Shown: one piece after another, positions 53,336 to 62,951 of the stretch
Layout of the letters: each line of letters opens with the position of its first letter
Numbering within the stretch: position 1 is the first letter of the stretch
Origin: Candidatus Zhuqueibacterota bacterium
Lineage (GTDB): Bacteria > Zhuqueibacterota > Zhuqueibacteria > Oceanimicrobiales > Oceanimicrobiaceae
DNA length: 64,000 nt
Direction: 5' to 3'
Assembly (NCBI GenBank): GCA_029262055.1
Contig: JAJDAD010000071.1
Span: forward strand, 62,001-126,000
Program-made: the position numbers and the translations under genes
The notes under the pieces: generated by a model
Database searches by the model: none
Told to the model about the DNA's origin: nothing
The model's input: only the letters and a program-made list of their open reading frames with translations

Positions 53336-55120
53336 ATGCAACTTGCTCCTCTCGATTGGGTAATAATCGGGCTTTATGGTGCGGTCACGTTTGTCCTGGG
53401 CATTTGGTTTACACGGCGAGCCAGCCAAAGTATGGAGGATTACTTTGTGGCGGGCCGGTCCCTTACCTGGTGGCTGGCCGGGACCTCGCTCGCCGCCACC
53501 TGGTTTGCCACCGACGCCCCTCTGGCCACGGCGTCCCTGGTGCGGCAACGCGGCATATTTGGTAACTGGCTCTGGTGGTATGAAACCGGCGGCCTGATGT
53601 TGTTGGTCTTCTTTTTCGCTAAATTCTGGCGCCGCGCGAACATCCTGACCGATGCCGAATTCATGGAAATGCGCTATTCGGGAAAGTCGGCAACGGCTTT
53701 GCGCGTAACTTCAGCTATCTATCACGGCGTTGTTCGCAACTGCATCGTTATGGGCTGGGTCATGTTGGCCATGGTCAAGTTTGCCAAAGTACTGCTGGGA
53801 TGGGACGCGGTTTTCACGTTGGCGGTTTGTGGCATGCTGGCTGTTGTCTATACCGTAGCCTCTGGCCTCTGGGGCGTTGTCATAACCGATATGTTCCAGT
53901 TTATTACCGGACTGGCCGGCTCGATCATTCTGGCCGCGATTGTACTGACGCAATTGGGTGGACCGGCGGAAATGGTCGGCGCGATTCGCAATCTGACGGA
54001 TGCTCCGACCGGGGTCCTGGACATCGTCCCGAATCCGGAGCATATTTCACCGCTGGAGTTTATTTCCTACCTCTGCCTTATTTTTGTCCTGTGGAGCCGG
54101 AGTGGCCACGACGGCTATTCGGCGCAGAGGCTGTTTGCCACTAAGAATGACAAGAGCGCTATGCTGGCCGCCTTCTGGTGGGGCTTTCTCGGGATCACGG
54201 TGATGACCTGGCCCTGGATAATCGTGGGACTCGGCTCCTTGCTCGTCTTCCCTATTTCGGAATCGAGCCAGGCGTTGAGCGCCGATCCTGAACTGGCCTA
54301 CCCGATGATGCTCGCCAAACTCATGCCCGTCGGCCTGAAAGGAATGGTCGTGGCATCCTTCCTGGCTGCTTTCATGAGTACGATGGATACCCACCTGTGC
54401 TGGGGCGGCTCCTACCTGGTGAATGATATCTACAAGCGTTTCATCAGGAAATCAGCATCGCAGGGACATTACGTGACCGCCTCGCGAATTTCCATCCTGG
54501 TGCTGGTCGGCTTTGCCATGCTGACGGCCTATTACATGGAGTCCATCGAAAGCGCCTGGATCTACATTATCGATTTGACTGCGGGTATGGCGATTGTCTG
54601 GGCCTTGCGCTGGTACTGGTGGCGGGTGAATGCCTGGGCCGAAATCAGCGCCATGTTCGGCTCTTTGTTCTTTGCCAATGGCGGCCTGATATTGTCTCTC
54701 TTGCGCACGATTGGGGTCATTTCGGATAGCACCGCCACAAGCCTGGGGACGATTTATACGGAAGAATATAACCTCATCCGGGCTGCAATTATATTGGTCG
54801 TCTGCACCTTTCTCTGGGTAGCTGTTGCCCTGGCAACTAAACCGGATTCTCCCAAAGTACTGGAAGCGTTTTATACTAAGGTCAGGCCCGGAGGTTGGTG
54901 GGGCGCTATTGCAGAAAAATATCCCGACGTCCGGGCCGATGCCACTGGCAGCCAACGCTGGTTAGGCTGGATCATCGGAATGGTCTTTATTTATTCGAGC
55001 CTTATCGGCATCGGATATCTTTCGACTGCCCGGTACCTGTGGGGTGGCGCGCTGGCAGTTATGGCGGCCGGTGCCCTCGGATGGATCTTGTACTTTTTCA
55101 GGAAAGTCCGGCACAACTGA
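53336..55120 (+). CDS. Sodium:solute symporter 2
   Basis: This 594-residue SSS-family transporter has about 14 membrane segments. Typical N-terminal text MEDYFVAGRSLTWWLAGTSLAATWFATDAPLAT is present, together with the repeat motif near residue 340, ASFLAAFMSTMDTHLCWGGSYLVNDIYKRF. The Trp-rich C-terminal third (WIYIIDLTAGMAIVWALRWYWWR) separates it from the other three symporters in the window. The DTH instead of the usual DS in the Na+ motif suggests a different substrate group. It follows glpD by 82 bases (GGGGAAG site before ATG 53336), so it could import a glycerol-containing compound (inference). Confidence 0.88.
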   Translation: MQLAPLDWVIIGLYGAVTFVLGIWFTRRASQSMEDYFVAGRSLTWWLAGTSLAATWFATDAPLATASLVRQRGIFGNWLWWYETGGLMLLVFFFAKFWRRANILTDAEFMEMRYSGKSATALRVTSAIYHGVVRNCIVMGWVMLAMVKFAKVLLGWDAVFTLAVCGMLAVVYTVASGLWGVVITDMFQFITGLAGSIILAAIVLTQLGGPAEMVGAIRNLTDAPTGVLDIVPNPEHISPLEFISYLCLIFVLWSRSGHDGYSAQRLFATKNDKSAMLAAFWWGFLGITVMTWPWIIVGLGSLLVFPISESSQALSADPELAYPMMLAKLMPVGLKGMVVASFLAAFMSTMDTHLCWGGSYLVNDIYKRFIRKSASQGHYVTASRISILVLVGFAMLTAYYMESIESAWIYIIDLTAGMAIVWALRWYWWRVNAWAEISAMFGSLFFANGGLILSLLRTIGVISDSTATSLGTIYTEEYNLIRAAIILVVCTFLWVAVALATKPDSPKVLEAFYTKVRPGGWWGAIAEKYPDVRADATGSQRWLGWIIGMVFIYSSLIGIGYLSTARYLWGGALAVMAAGALGWILYFFRKVRHN

Positions 55121-55219
55121 GTCTGTGAAACTGAGCGCTGCTAACAAGTTACGCCACTAAGCAAGTTCATGAATCAATGCGGTAGAAACGAACAACCAAG
55201 CCCATTTGCGGAGGGAAAA

Positions 55220-55318
55220 ATGACTCAACTACGATCCTGTTTGCTTGAATTAGTAATCGTTGTTTCGTATCCTGATTCCATCCCAACCTTGCCTGAAAAT
55301 ACCCGACTATTCATCTGA
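55220..55318 (+). CDS. Possible 32-residue small protein or leader
   Basis: This ORF starts at ATG 55220 and has a strong GGAGGG ribosome site (55210-55215). It ends with TGA at 55316-55318, 27 bases before the next symporter gene. The peptide starts MTQLRSCLLELVIVV and has a hydrophobic middle. No homologue is recognised. The clean ribosome site makes translation plausible; a chance ORF is the other possibility. Confidence 0.3.
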   Translation: MTQLRSCLLELVIVVSYPDSIPTLPENTRLFI

Positions 55319-55344
55319 TATTCACTATCATTGAGAAGGATACC

Positions 55345-56931
55345 ATGAATCCCGATTTTAGTTTGCATACTGTCGATCTGGTGATCATTCTTTTTTACAT
55401 CCTGTTTGTGGTCGGCCTCGGTCTCTGGCTGGGCAAGCGTCACGAGTCTGCGGAAGATTATTTCCTGGCCGGGCGCTCCATGATCTGGCCGTTTATCGGT
55501 ATTTCTCTGTTCGCGTCCAACATCTCCAGCACAACTCTGATTGGGCTTTCCGGAGATGCTTACAGCACCGGTATCTCTGTTTTTAACTATGAGTGGTTTG
55601 CTACCATCATCCTGGTGTTTTTCGTGATTTTCTTTTTGCCGTTCGTGCTGCGCGCGAAAATCTATACCATGCCGGAGTTCCTGGAACGCCGTTTCGACGG
55701 GCGTGCCCGGACCTACTTCTCGATTTTGACTTTTTTCCTGAATATTGTCGTGGACACGGCTGCCAGTTTATACGCTGGTGGGTTGATGTTGAAACTGATC
55801 TTCCCTGATATTCCCATGTGGCAGACCATTACCATCCTCGCCATCGTGGCAGGAGTCTACACTATTGCCGGCGGATTGGCTGCCGTTATCTACACGGATG
55901 CTATTCAAGCTGTCCTGTTGATTATCGGTTCTATCATTATTTCGGTCGTGGCGTTTACCAAAGTCGGCGGCTGGAGCGCAGTCACCAGCCAGGTGTCTCC
56001 CGACAAACTCAGCCTCATCCGGCCACTCGATGATCCGGGCGTACCGTGGCTCGGCTTATTCACAGGGTTGCCGCTGTTGGGCTTTTATTTTTGGTGCACC
56101 AACCAGTTCATGATGCAACGCGTGTTGAGCGCCAAGAACTTGCTGCACGGCCGTCTCGGCAGCCTGTTTGCCGGCCTGCTGAAACTGCCCGTACTGTTCA
56201 TCATGGTATTGCCAGGGACGTTTGCAATCCTGTTGTACCCGGAACTGCCTAAGGCGGATTTAGTCTACCCAACCTTAATGTTCAATCTTTTGCCGGTCGG
56301 TGTGCTTGGTCTGGTGATGGCGGGTTTTATCGCTGCCCTGATGTCGCAGATCGACTCGACCTTGAACTCCGCGTCGACCCTGGTAACCATGGATTTTGTC
56401 GCCAAAGCCAAGCCCAAGCTGACGCAGGAACAATTGATGCTCGTCGGTCGCTGGGTTACGTTCATTTTCATGGTACTGGCCGCATTGTGGGCGCCGCAGA
56501 TCGAGAAGTTCGGATCCCTGTTCAAGTATTTGCAGCGGGTGTTGTCCTACACAGTTCCGCCGGTCGTCGCCATGTTCCTGGTCGGCATTTTTTGGAAGCG
56601 CGCCAACGCCAGCGGGGCGTTTGCCAGCCTTGTCATCGGGGTTGTACTGGCGGTCGTATTTTTCTACATAAATGAGGTCGCGGCAATTACGTCCGTGCAT
56701 TTTCTCTACATCGCACCCATTCTGTTTGTGGCTTGTACCGCCGTCCTGATTGTGGGCAGTCTGATGACCGCACCGCCCGATGCCGCCAAAGTCGAACAAT
56801 ACATCTGGACCAAAGCATTTTATGACGCCGAAACAGAAGATCTTAAAGCCGTTCCGTGGTATCAAAATTATCGCGTGCTTTCGCTCGTTCTGTCGATTCT
56901 GACCGGCATTATTGTAGTGGCATTTTGGTAA
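55345..56931 (+). CDS. Sodium:solute symporter 3 (SGLT-like)
   Basis: The product has 528 residues and is close in text to the partial symporter at the window end. N-terminal SAEDYFLAGRSMIWPFIGISLFASNISSTTLIGLSGDAY, RAKIYTMPEFLERRFDGRART, and the inner motif IAALMSQIDSTLNSASTLVTMDF near residue 340 are characteristic of the glucose/galactose SGLT branch of the SSS family. About 13-14 membrane helices are present. It is followed after 15 bases by a GH3 glycosidase, so it probably imports the monosaccharide or disaccharide released by that enzyme with Na+. Confidence 0.92.
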   Translation: MNPDFSLHTVDLVIILFYILFVVGLGLWLGKRHESAEDYFLAGRSMIWPFIGISLFASNISSTTLIGLSGDAYSTGISVFNYEWFATIILVFFVIFFLPFVLRAKIYTMPEFLERRFDGRARTYFSILTFFLNIVVDTAASLYAGGLMLKLIFPDIPMWQTITILAIVAGVYTIAGGLAAVIYTDAIQAVLLIIGSIIISVVAFTKVGGWSAVTSQVSPDKLSLIRPLDDPGVPWLGLFTGLPLLGFYFWCTNQFMMQRVLSAKNLLHGRLGSLFAGLLKLPVLFIMVLPGTFAILLYPELPKADLVYPTLMFNLLPVGVLGLVMAGFIAALMSQIDSTLNSASTLVTMDFVAKAKPKLTQEQLMLVGRWVTFIFMVLAALWAPQIEKFGSLFKYLQRVLSYTVPPVVAMFLVGIFWKRANASGAFASLVIGVVLAVVFFYINEVAAITSVHFLYIAPILFVACTAVLIVGSLMTAPPDAAKVEQYIWTKAFYDAETEDLKAVPWYQNYRVLSLVLSILTGIIVVAFW

Positions 56932-56946
56932 GAAAAAGGAGGACGA

Positions 56947-59235
56947 ATGCGACACTACAAGGCAGCTACACAGCTTCTGGTAATCAGTATGTTCTGGCCA
57001 TCATTAGCGGGCTCCATCTTGTTTGCGGCCCAGACAGGCGAGGTAAGACCTTTGGAAAAACGCGTAACAGAGCTGCTCAGCAAAATGACCCTGGAAGAGA
57101 AAGTGGGGCAGATGACTCAGATCACATTGCAGGCTGTGTCAAAGACCAGGGGAACCGCAACCCAGAAACACGAGATCTCCGTAGAGAAATTACGGCAGGC
57201 GCTGACAAGCTATCACGTCGGCTCCATCTTGAATGTCCATGACGTCGCCTTGACTCTGGATGAGTGGCATGAACTGATCACAAGAATCCAGGATATCGCG
57301 ACCGGGGAAACGCGCCTCGGGGTTCCGGTGATTTATGGCATCGACGCCATCCATGGGGCCAACTATGTGGTCGAGGCAACGCTTTTCCCCCAGAGCATTG
57401 CGCTGGCTGCGGCCCGGAACCCGGAACTGGTGCGCAAGTCTGCTGAGATTACGGCTTTGGAAGTGCGGGCCGCAGGCATCCCCTGGAACTTCAATCCGGT
57501 CCTGGGAGTCGGCAGGAACCCGCTGTGGCCGCGTCTGTGGGAAACTTTTGGCGAAGACCCCTACTTGATTTCGGTCCTGGGTGAGGCCTACATTAAAGGT
57601 CTGGAGGGAGAGGATAACGACATCAGCGCCGGCGACAAAGTCGCCGGCTGCATGAAGCACTATCTCGGGTACAGCCTGCCGTTGTCCGGCAAGGACCGCA
57701 CACCGGCATGGATTCCGGAAAGGATGTTACGTGATTATTTCCTGCCTCCTTTCAAGCGTGCTGTCGACGCCGGCGTGCACACCGTCATGATCAACTCTTC
57801 GGAAATCAACGGCATCCCGGTGCACAGCGACCATTATTTGCTGACGCAAGTCCTGCGGGAAGAGCTGGGGTTTGAGGGATTTGTCGTCAGTGATTGGCAG
57901 GATATTGAGCGTCTGCATACCCGCGACCGGGTTGCGGCCTCGCCAAAGGAAGCGGTGCGCATGGCGGTTATGGCAGGCGTGGACATGAGCATGGTTCCGT
58001 TTGACTTCAGTTTTTACGATCACCTGCTGGCGCTGACCAAAGAGGGCAGCGTACCTGAGGCGCGCATCGATGAAGCGGTTGCGCGTATCCTGCGGGTCAA
58101 GTTCGCGCTTGGACTGTTCGAAAAGCCGTATCCGAACCGTCAACTCAGGAGCCACGTCGGCAGTGAAGAGTCCGCCAATCTCAGTTTGCAGGCCGCACGG
58201 GAAGTCATGACGCTTCTGAAAAATGACGGAAACTTCCTGCCGCTCAGCAGGCAGCAGAAGGTTCTGGTGAGCGGCCCCACTGCCAACCTGCGTTCGGTCC
58301 TAAATGGCGGCTGGTCCTACACCTGGCAGGGAAATGAGGAGTCGCTCTACCCGCGCGACAAAAAAACGATTCTCGAGGCGGTAGCAGAGAAGGCCGGCAA
58401 AGAAAATGTCACTTATTTTGAGGGCGCTTCATTCGAGGAAGCGGTCAATATTGCGGAAGCAGTGGACGCTGCCAGGAGCGCTGATGTCGCCATTGTCTGT
58501 ATCGGTGAAGACGCCTATTGCGAAACGCCGGGCAACATCGACGACCTGACCTTGCCTGCTGCTCAGCTTGAGCTGGTGAAAGCCATCCAGAGTACGGACA
58601 CGCCGGTTGTTCTGACTCTGGTGCAAGGTCGTCCGCGTGTCATCACGCCGGTAGTTGCCGACGCCAAAGCCATTCTGATGGCGTATCTCCCCGGCCCAGA
58701 AGGTGGACGCGCGATTGCCGATGTGCTGTTCGGTGATTTCAATCCGGGTGGCAAGCTGCCGATCACCTATCCGCGCGCGCCAAACGACTTGGTCAATTAC
58801 GATCACAAGCCAGTGGAGATGGATGATCCAAACAAACTCAATCCGCTGTTTCAATTCGGCCACGGTTTAAGCTACACGCAGTTTGAGTTTAGCAACCTGC
58901 ATCTCAGCTCCCGAAGAATAAAACCGAATGAGACTCTGCAAGCGACGGTGGAGGTGGCGAATACCGGGGAGCGTGCCGGAGACGAAGTCGCGCATCTGTT
59001 TATCCAGGATGAATACGGCAGCGTTAGCCGCCCCGTGCGGCAACTGGTTGGTTTTGAAAAGGTGAGGCTGGCCCCCGGCGAGTCCACCACCGTGGAATTT
59101 ATTATTGTCCCCGACCAGCTTGCCTTTCATGACCGCAATATGCGTTTTGTTGTCGAGCCGGGTACATTCAAAGTTTTCGCCGGCCCCGGTGCCAGCGATA
59201 TTCTTGAGGCCACTTTCGAAGTGGTTGTAAACTGA
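56947..59235 (+). CDS. GH3 family beta-glycosidase (BglX-like, exported)
   Basis: This 762-residue enzyme should cleave beta-glucosides or related beta-glycosides in the periplasm. A Sec signal peptide (residues 1-28, cleavage near LFAAQ) precedes the family (beta/alpha)8 barrel with GIDAIHGANYV (131-141), KHYLGYS (237-243), and the nucleophile D316 in GFVVSDWQDIERL. The alpha/beta sandwich follows (YTWQGNEESLYP, NIDDLTLPAAQLELV), then a fibronectin III-like C-terminal domain from about 650 (LQATVEVANTGERAGDEVAHLFIQ). A clear AAGGAGGAC site precedes ATG 56947. It shares an operon with the upstream symporter (15-base gap) and the downstream lipoprotein (11-base gap). Confidence 0.94.
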   Translation: MRHYKAATQLLVISMFWPSLAGSILFAAQTGEVRPLEKRVTELLSKMTLEEKVGQMTQITLQAVSKTRGTATQKHEISVEKLRQALTSYHVGSILNVHDVALTLDEWHELITRIQDIATGETRLGVPVIYGIDAIHGANYVVEATLFPQSIALAAARNPELVRKSAEITALEVRAAGIPWNFNPVLGVGRNPLWPRLWETFGEDPYLISVLGEAYIKGLEGEDNDISAGDKVAGCMKHYLGYSLPLSGKDRTPAWIPERMLRDYFLPPFKRAVDAGVHTVMINSSEINGIPVHSDHYLLTQVLREELGFEGFVVSDWQDIERLHTRDRVAASPKEAVRMAVMAGVDMSMVPFDFSFYDHLLALTKEGSVPEARIDEAVARILRVKFALGLFEKPYPNRQLRSHVGSEESANLSLQAAREVMTLLKNDGNFLPLSRQQKVLVSGPTANLRSVLNGGWSYTWQGNEESLYPRDKKTILEAVAEKAGKENVTYFEGASFEEAVNIAEAVDAARSADVAIVCIGEDAYCETPGNIDDLTLPAAQLELVKAIQSTDTPVVLTLVQGRPRVITPVVADAKAILMAYLPGPEGGRAIADVLFGDFNPGGKLPITYPRAPNDLVNYDHKPVEMDDPNKLNPLFQFGHGLSYTQFEFSNLHLSSRRIKPNETLQATVEVANTGERAGDEVAHLFIQDEYGSVSRPVRQLVGFEKVRLAPGESTTVEFIIVPDQLAFHDRNMRFVVEPGTFKVFAGPGASDILEATFEVVVN

Positions 59236-59246
59236 CAGGAGTTGTA

Positions 59247-61700
59247 ATGAAATCTGATTATTTTCGCAAAGGCTGGACGTCCACAATAATGGTCCTGGCC
59301 ATTTTCGTGTTCGGCGCCTGCACCCAGGAAGTCAAGCCGGTTCTCGAGTTCCCGGAAGCGGGGCTGGACGATGCTGAGACCTATCGTGGTTACACGACCC
59401 GGTTTTTTCAGGATTCCGCCGAGAACACGCTGCAAATCTACATCAAGGAGTCCAGTGGCCGCGTGGTGAACCTGTGGGCCGATGCCGCGAATGAGAGTAT
59501 CTCGTTTACCGCGCGGGACAGCGCCGGCCAGCCCGTCAACCTGGCCTGGGGTTCCGCTGGCGCCCAACTGAGCTCTGACGGGAAAACGCGATACGTTGAA
59601 TATTCTTTGTCATCACCGCTTCCTTCTCTTGACGTCGGGCACTTCCTTCTCAACACCATGCGCCTGGAGCGGGATTTCCAATATTTGCAGCAACATTTGC
59701 TGCCGTTCGATTCCGAACCACCTGTCCCCGAGGAACTGACCGGCGCGATTGAAAAACTGCAGCTATTACCTGCCGAAATCCGCGGGCGTCACCTCGCTTT
59801 GCTGAACGCAGACAGTCTCGGGACACTCCGGAGCAGGCTGAGTCCGCAGGTCCGGAAACTATCGGAGTCACGCGCGCTGGTCGAAGCGACTACGTTCGAC
59901 GGCCTGAACCATCTTTCTCTTGAAGTTGGTATGAACGGGGGGAGCGGCACCCTCACAGTTTCAAAAAACAAGATCTCCTTCCGGTCGGGCGAGAATCAAC
60001 CTGTAGAGTTCTCCGTCAAAATTGCAACGGATTCGCCTGCCCTTACCCCGATACGCAGCGCAGATATTTTCAACCCAAGCTTCTTTGAGTTTTTCGAACG
60101 CTCGAGGTCGAAATCAAGCTTCAAACGTCTGGAGCGACAGATCAAAAGCATGGAGCTGGTGAGTTCCCGCGAGAAGCTTGTGGCCGGACTCCCCAATTAC
60201 GCCACCTACTTCGGTCGCGACATGATGATGTCGGCGCTCATGCTGGAGCCGGTCCTGAAGCCGGAGATGCTCGAACACGTCGTGGCAAGCGTGTTGAAAA
60301 AGCTGCACAGCACAGGCGAGGTCAGCCATGAGGAAGGGCTAGGAGGACAGGCGATCCGTGAGAACATTGCAAAATACAACCAACTGATTTCAGATTATTT
60401 GCAACAGGAAGACCGGAACAACAGCCCTGCCGACGAGCTTCTGGCGCAAGCGGAGACGATGCTGGCTGACTTACAGGCAGTGACGGAAAATTACCACATG
60501 GTCGATGACGATTTTCAATTGCCCGTCCTGGCTGCACGTTATTTGACAAGTCCGGCCATTCCGGATGATCGCAAACACGAGTTTTTACAATCACGAATCA
60601 GGCCCGGCGCAGACGCCACACATCTCGACCTCTTGCTTGCAAATCTTGCGTATGTCGCGCGAGTCTCCCGGCCGTATGCCGAGAAACCGGTTACCGCAAA
60701 TCTGATCAGCTTCCGGCAGCTCGGCGAGCACCACTGGCATGCCGGCAGTTGGCGCGACAGCAGCGTCGGGTATGCCGGCGGACGTTATGCCATGGACATT
60801 AATGCCATCTGGGTGCCGAAGGCGCTCGTATCAGTGGCAGAAATCATGACTGCCTTACGCGAACTGGGCATTTCCACGGAATCCCTTGCGGATGCATCGG
60901 CGGAAGCAGCTGGCAGACGCCTGGCCGACTACGCCAGCAATCCCGAATCCTTGCAGTCGGCGATAAATACGTGGACGAAAGCGGAGCGACATTTTGAAGT
61001 ACACCTCACGGCTGTAGAGGTACGACAACGCGTTACGGCCAACCTGGGGCGACGACCTGCCCGTGAGCGCGCGTTTTGGCAAGACATCCTCATCGAAACC
61101 GGAATTGACCAGAGTAGTGTCGATTTTTTGGCGATTGCTTTGGATGAAGATGGCCAACCGATCCCGGTCGCACACACGGACATTGCAACGTGGTTGTTTT
61201 TGGACAATTCCACCGAAAAGGTCCTATCGGGGGACCTTGCACCCGAGGACGTTCTCCAACGGCTAAGTATGTTTGTTCTGCCGCATCCGGTCGGTTTATT
61301 CGTTTTTGGTGTCGGACCTTTGGTTTCGAATGACGTTTTTGCGTCGCCCGAAGTGTGGGAAAAATTCGAGAAAGATCTTTACCATTCTCCGCGGGTCGTT
61401 TGGGGACGAGAGGTCAATCTGCTCTTTCTGGGTCTGGCCAAACAAATCCAGGCGGCATACGATTCCGAAGGACAACTCAAGGACAAGAAACTGGAATCAT
61501 ATGTCAATGAACTGCGGGCCATCCTGAGGAAAGTGCTGTTTTCCGTCGAAGCATCCGGTTTAAAACACAATGAGTTGTGGAGCTATCGCATCGAGCCTGA
61601 GCGGGTCTTGCCGGCCCGCTATTCGACGACCACAGACATCCAACTTTGGAATCTCACGGATTTAGCAGTGCAGTTTTTGCTGGAAACGTTGCGAAACTAG
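59247..61700 (+). CDS. Lipoprotein with six-hairpin-glycosidase-like domain, unknown activity
   Basis: This 817-residue lipoprotein has a lipobox ending at C25 (FGAC). Residues about 35-300 form a beta-rich N-domain. From about 300 the chain looks like an (alpha/alpha)6 toroid as in glycogen-debranching and GH15-type enzymes: GLPNYATYFGRDMMMSALMLEPVL (315-337, with the FGRD motif), EVSHEEG near 358-364, HWHAGSWRDSSVGYAGGRYAMDINAIWVPKAL near 490-520, and a helical C-terminus. The acids near SHEE and WRD are candidate catalytic residues. I do not recognise a named GH family. It lies 11 bases after the GH3 gene and should act on the same glycan at the cell surface or in the periplasm. Confidence 0.65.
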   Translation: MKSDYFRKGWTSTIMVLAIFVFGACTQEVKPVLEFPEAGLDDAETYRGYTTRFFQDSAENTLQIYIKESSGRVVNLWADAANESISFTARDSAGQPVNLAWGSAGAQLSSDGKTRYVEYSLSSPLPSLDVGHFLLNTMRLERDFQYLQQHLLPFDSEPPVPEELTGAIEKLQLLPAEIRGRHLALLNADSLGTLRSRLSPQVRKLSESRALVEATTFDGLNHLSLEVGMNGGSGTLTVSKNKISFRSGENQPVEFSVKIATDSPALTPIRSADIFNPSFFEFFERSRSKSSFKRLERQIKSMELVSSREKLVAGLPNYATYFGRDMMMSALMLEPVLKPEMLEHVVASVLKKLHSTGEVSHEEGLGGQAIRENIAKYNQLISDYLQQEDRNNSPADELLAQAETMLADLQAVTENYHMVDDDFQLPVLAARYLTSPAIPDDRKHEFLQSRIRPGADATHLDLLLANLAYVARVSRPYAEKPVTANLISFRQLGEHHWHAGSWRDSSVGYAGGRYAMDINAIWVPKALVSVAEIMTALRELGISTESLADASAEAAGRRLADYASNPESLQSAINTWTKAERHFEVHLTAVEVRQRVTANLGRRPARERAFWQDILIETGIDQSSVDFLAIALDEDGQPIPVAHTDIATWLFLDNSTEKVLSGDLAPEDVLQRLSMFVLPHPVGLFVFGVGPLVSNDVFASPEVWEKFEKDLYHSPRVVWGREVNLLFLGLAKQIQAAYDSEGQLKDKKLESYVNELRAILRKVLFSVEASGLKHNELWSYRIEPERVLPARYSTTTDIQLWNLTDLAVQFLLETLRN

Positions 61701-61882
61701 CGACCAGTATTTCTTGTGCGGGCGTTTCATGGAGACCGGTGGCGGGAGGTGCGAAACTCTGCGCGTTGTTCCCGGCATAACACGCAAGCAGTTGCTTTTA
61801 ACCTGGATACACAGATAACAAATGTTAACTTTATGACAATATTTTGTTTTGACTAATCAGAACATCTAAAGAGAGGATTGCT

Positions 61883-62875
61883 TTGTCATACTTAGCGCAT
61901 CAATCACGGTACGATGCCATGGTCTATAACCGCTGCGGCAAAAGCGGTTTAAAGCTACCAGCCGTTTCCCTGGGCTTGTGGCACAATTGGGGTGGCGTCG
62001 ATGTTTTTGAAAACGGCCGGGAGATGGTCCGTCGCGCCTTCGACCTTGGCATCACCCATTTTGACCTGGCAAATAACTATGGTCCGCCGTACGGCTCGGC
62101 AGAGGAGAGCTTCGGTCGAATCTTTCGCAAGGACCTGCAAAACTATCGCGACGAGCTGATCATTTCATCCAAGGCCGGCTGGGACATGTGGCCCGGTCCT
62201 TACGGTAATTTCGGTTCGCGCAAGTATTTGATCGCAAGCCTGGACCAGAGCCTGAAGCGAATGGGCCTGGAGTACGTGGACATCTTTTATCACCACCGGC
62301 CCGATCCTGACACGCCTCTCGAAGAGACCATGGGCGCGCTCGATCAGATTGTACGCGCAGGCAAAGCTCTGTATGTTGGTATCTCGCAATACAATCCCGA
62401 GCAAACCCGACAGGCTGCTAAAATCCTGCGCAAGCTCGGCACGCCATGCCTGATTCACCAGCCCAATTACAGTCTCCTGGATCGCTGGATCGAGAAGAAG
62501 CTCCTCGCTACGCTTGCCGGGGAGGGCGTTGGTTGCATCGTGTTTTCGCCGCTGGCGCAAGGGCTACTCAGCAACAAATATCTGGCCGGCGTTCCCTTGG
62601 ATTCGAGGGCAGCCAGGGAGCACGGTTTTCTCAAGCGTGACGACATCACGCCGGAAAAGCTGGCGAAGATAAAGAGCCTGAACCAGATAGCGGAGCAACG
62701 CGGGCAATCTCTGGCTCAGATGGCGATTGCATGGGTACTGCGAAAACCGGGTGTCACGTCAGCGCTTATCGGGGCCAGCCGGGTCAGCCAGGTAGAGGAG
62801 GCTGTCACGGCTCTGCAGACCACTGAATTCACCGGCGCTGAACTGAAGAGCATTGAGAGCATTCTGAGCAATTGA
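61883..62875 (+). CDS. Aldo/keto reductase (YghZ/L-glyceraldehyde 3-phosphate reductase-like)
   Basis: This 330-residue cytoplasmic NADPH-dependent aldo/keto reductase keeps the catalytic tetrad D61, Y66 (THFDLANNYG), K97 (ISSKAGWDMWPG) and H137/H138 (FYHHRPDPDTP). The text GSAEESFGRIFRKD and SALIGASRVSQVEEAV are typical of the YghZ branch, which reduces glyceraldehyde 3-phosphate and other aldehydes and also includes inositol/sugar-oxidising dehydrogenases. The TTG start at 61883 follows GAGAGG six bases upstream, and the MVYRxxGxSGLxxP-like motif lies at residues 13-26, where the family begins. It precedes a symporter gene by 76 bases. Confidence 0.9.
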   Translation: MSYLAHQSRYDAMVYNRCGKSGLKLPAVSLGLWHNWGGVDVFENGREMVRRAFDLGITHFDLANNYGPPYGSAEESFGRIFRKDLQNYRDELIISSKAGWDMWPGPYGNFGSRKYLIASLDQSLKRMGLEYVDIFYHHRPDPDTPLEETMGALDQIVRAGKALYVGISQYNPEQTRQAAKILRKLGTPCLIHQPNYSLLDRWIEKKLLATLAGEGVGCIVFSPLAQGLLSNKYLAGVPLDSRAAREHGFLKRDDITPEKLAKIKSLNQIAEQRGQSLAQMAIAWVLRKPGVTSALIGASRVSQVEEAVTALQTTEFTGAELKSIESILSN

Positions 62876-62951
62876 AGTGTCATTCACCATCAACCCGTCG
62901 CAAAGTACTTGCTGCTTCAGTAGTTAGGGTCGTCACTTAAGGAGGGAATAC

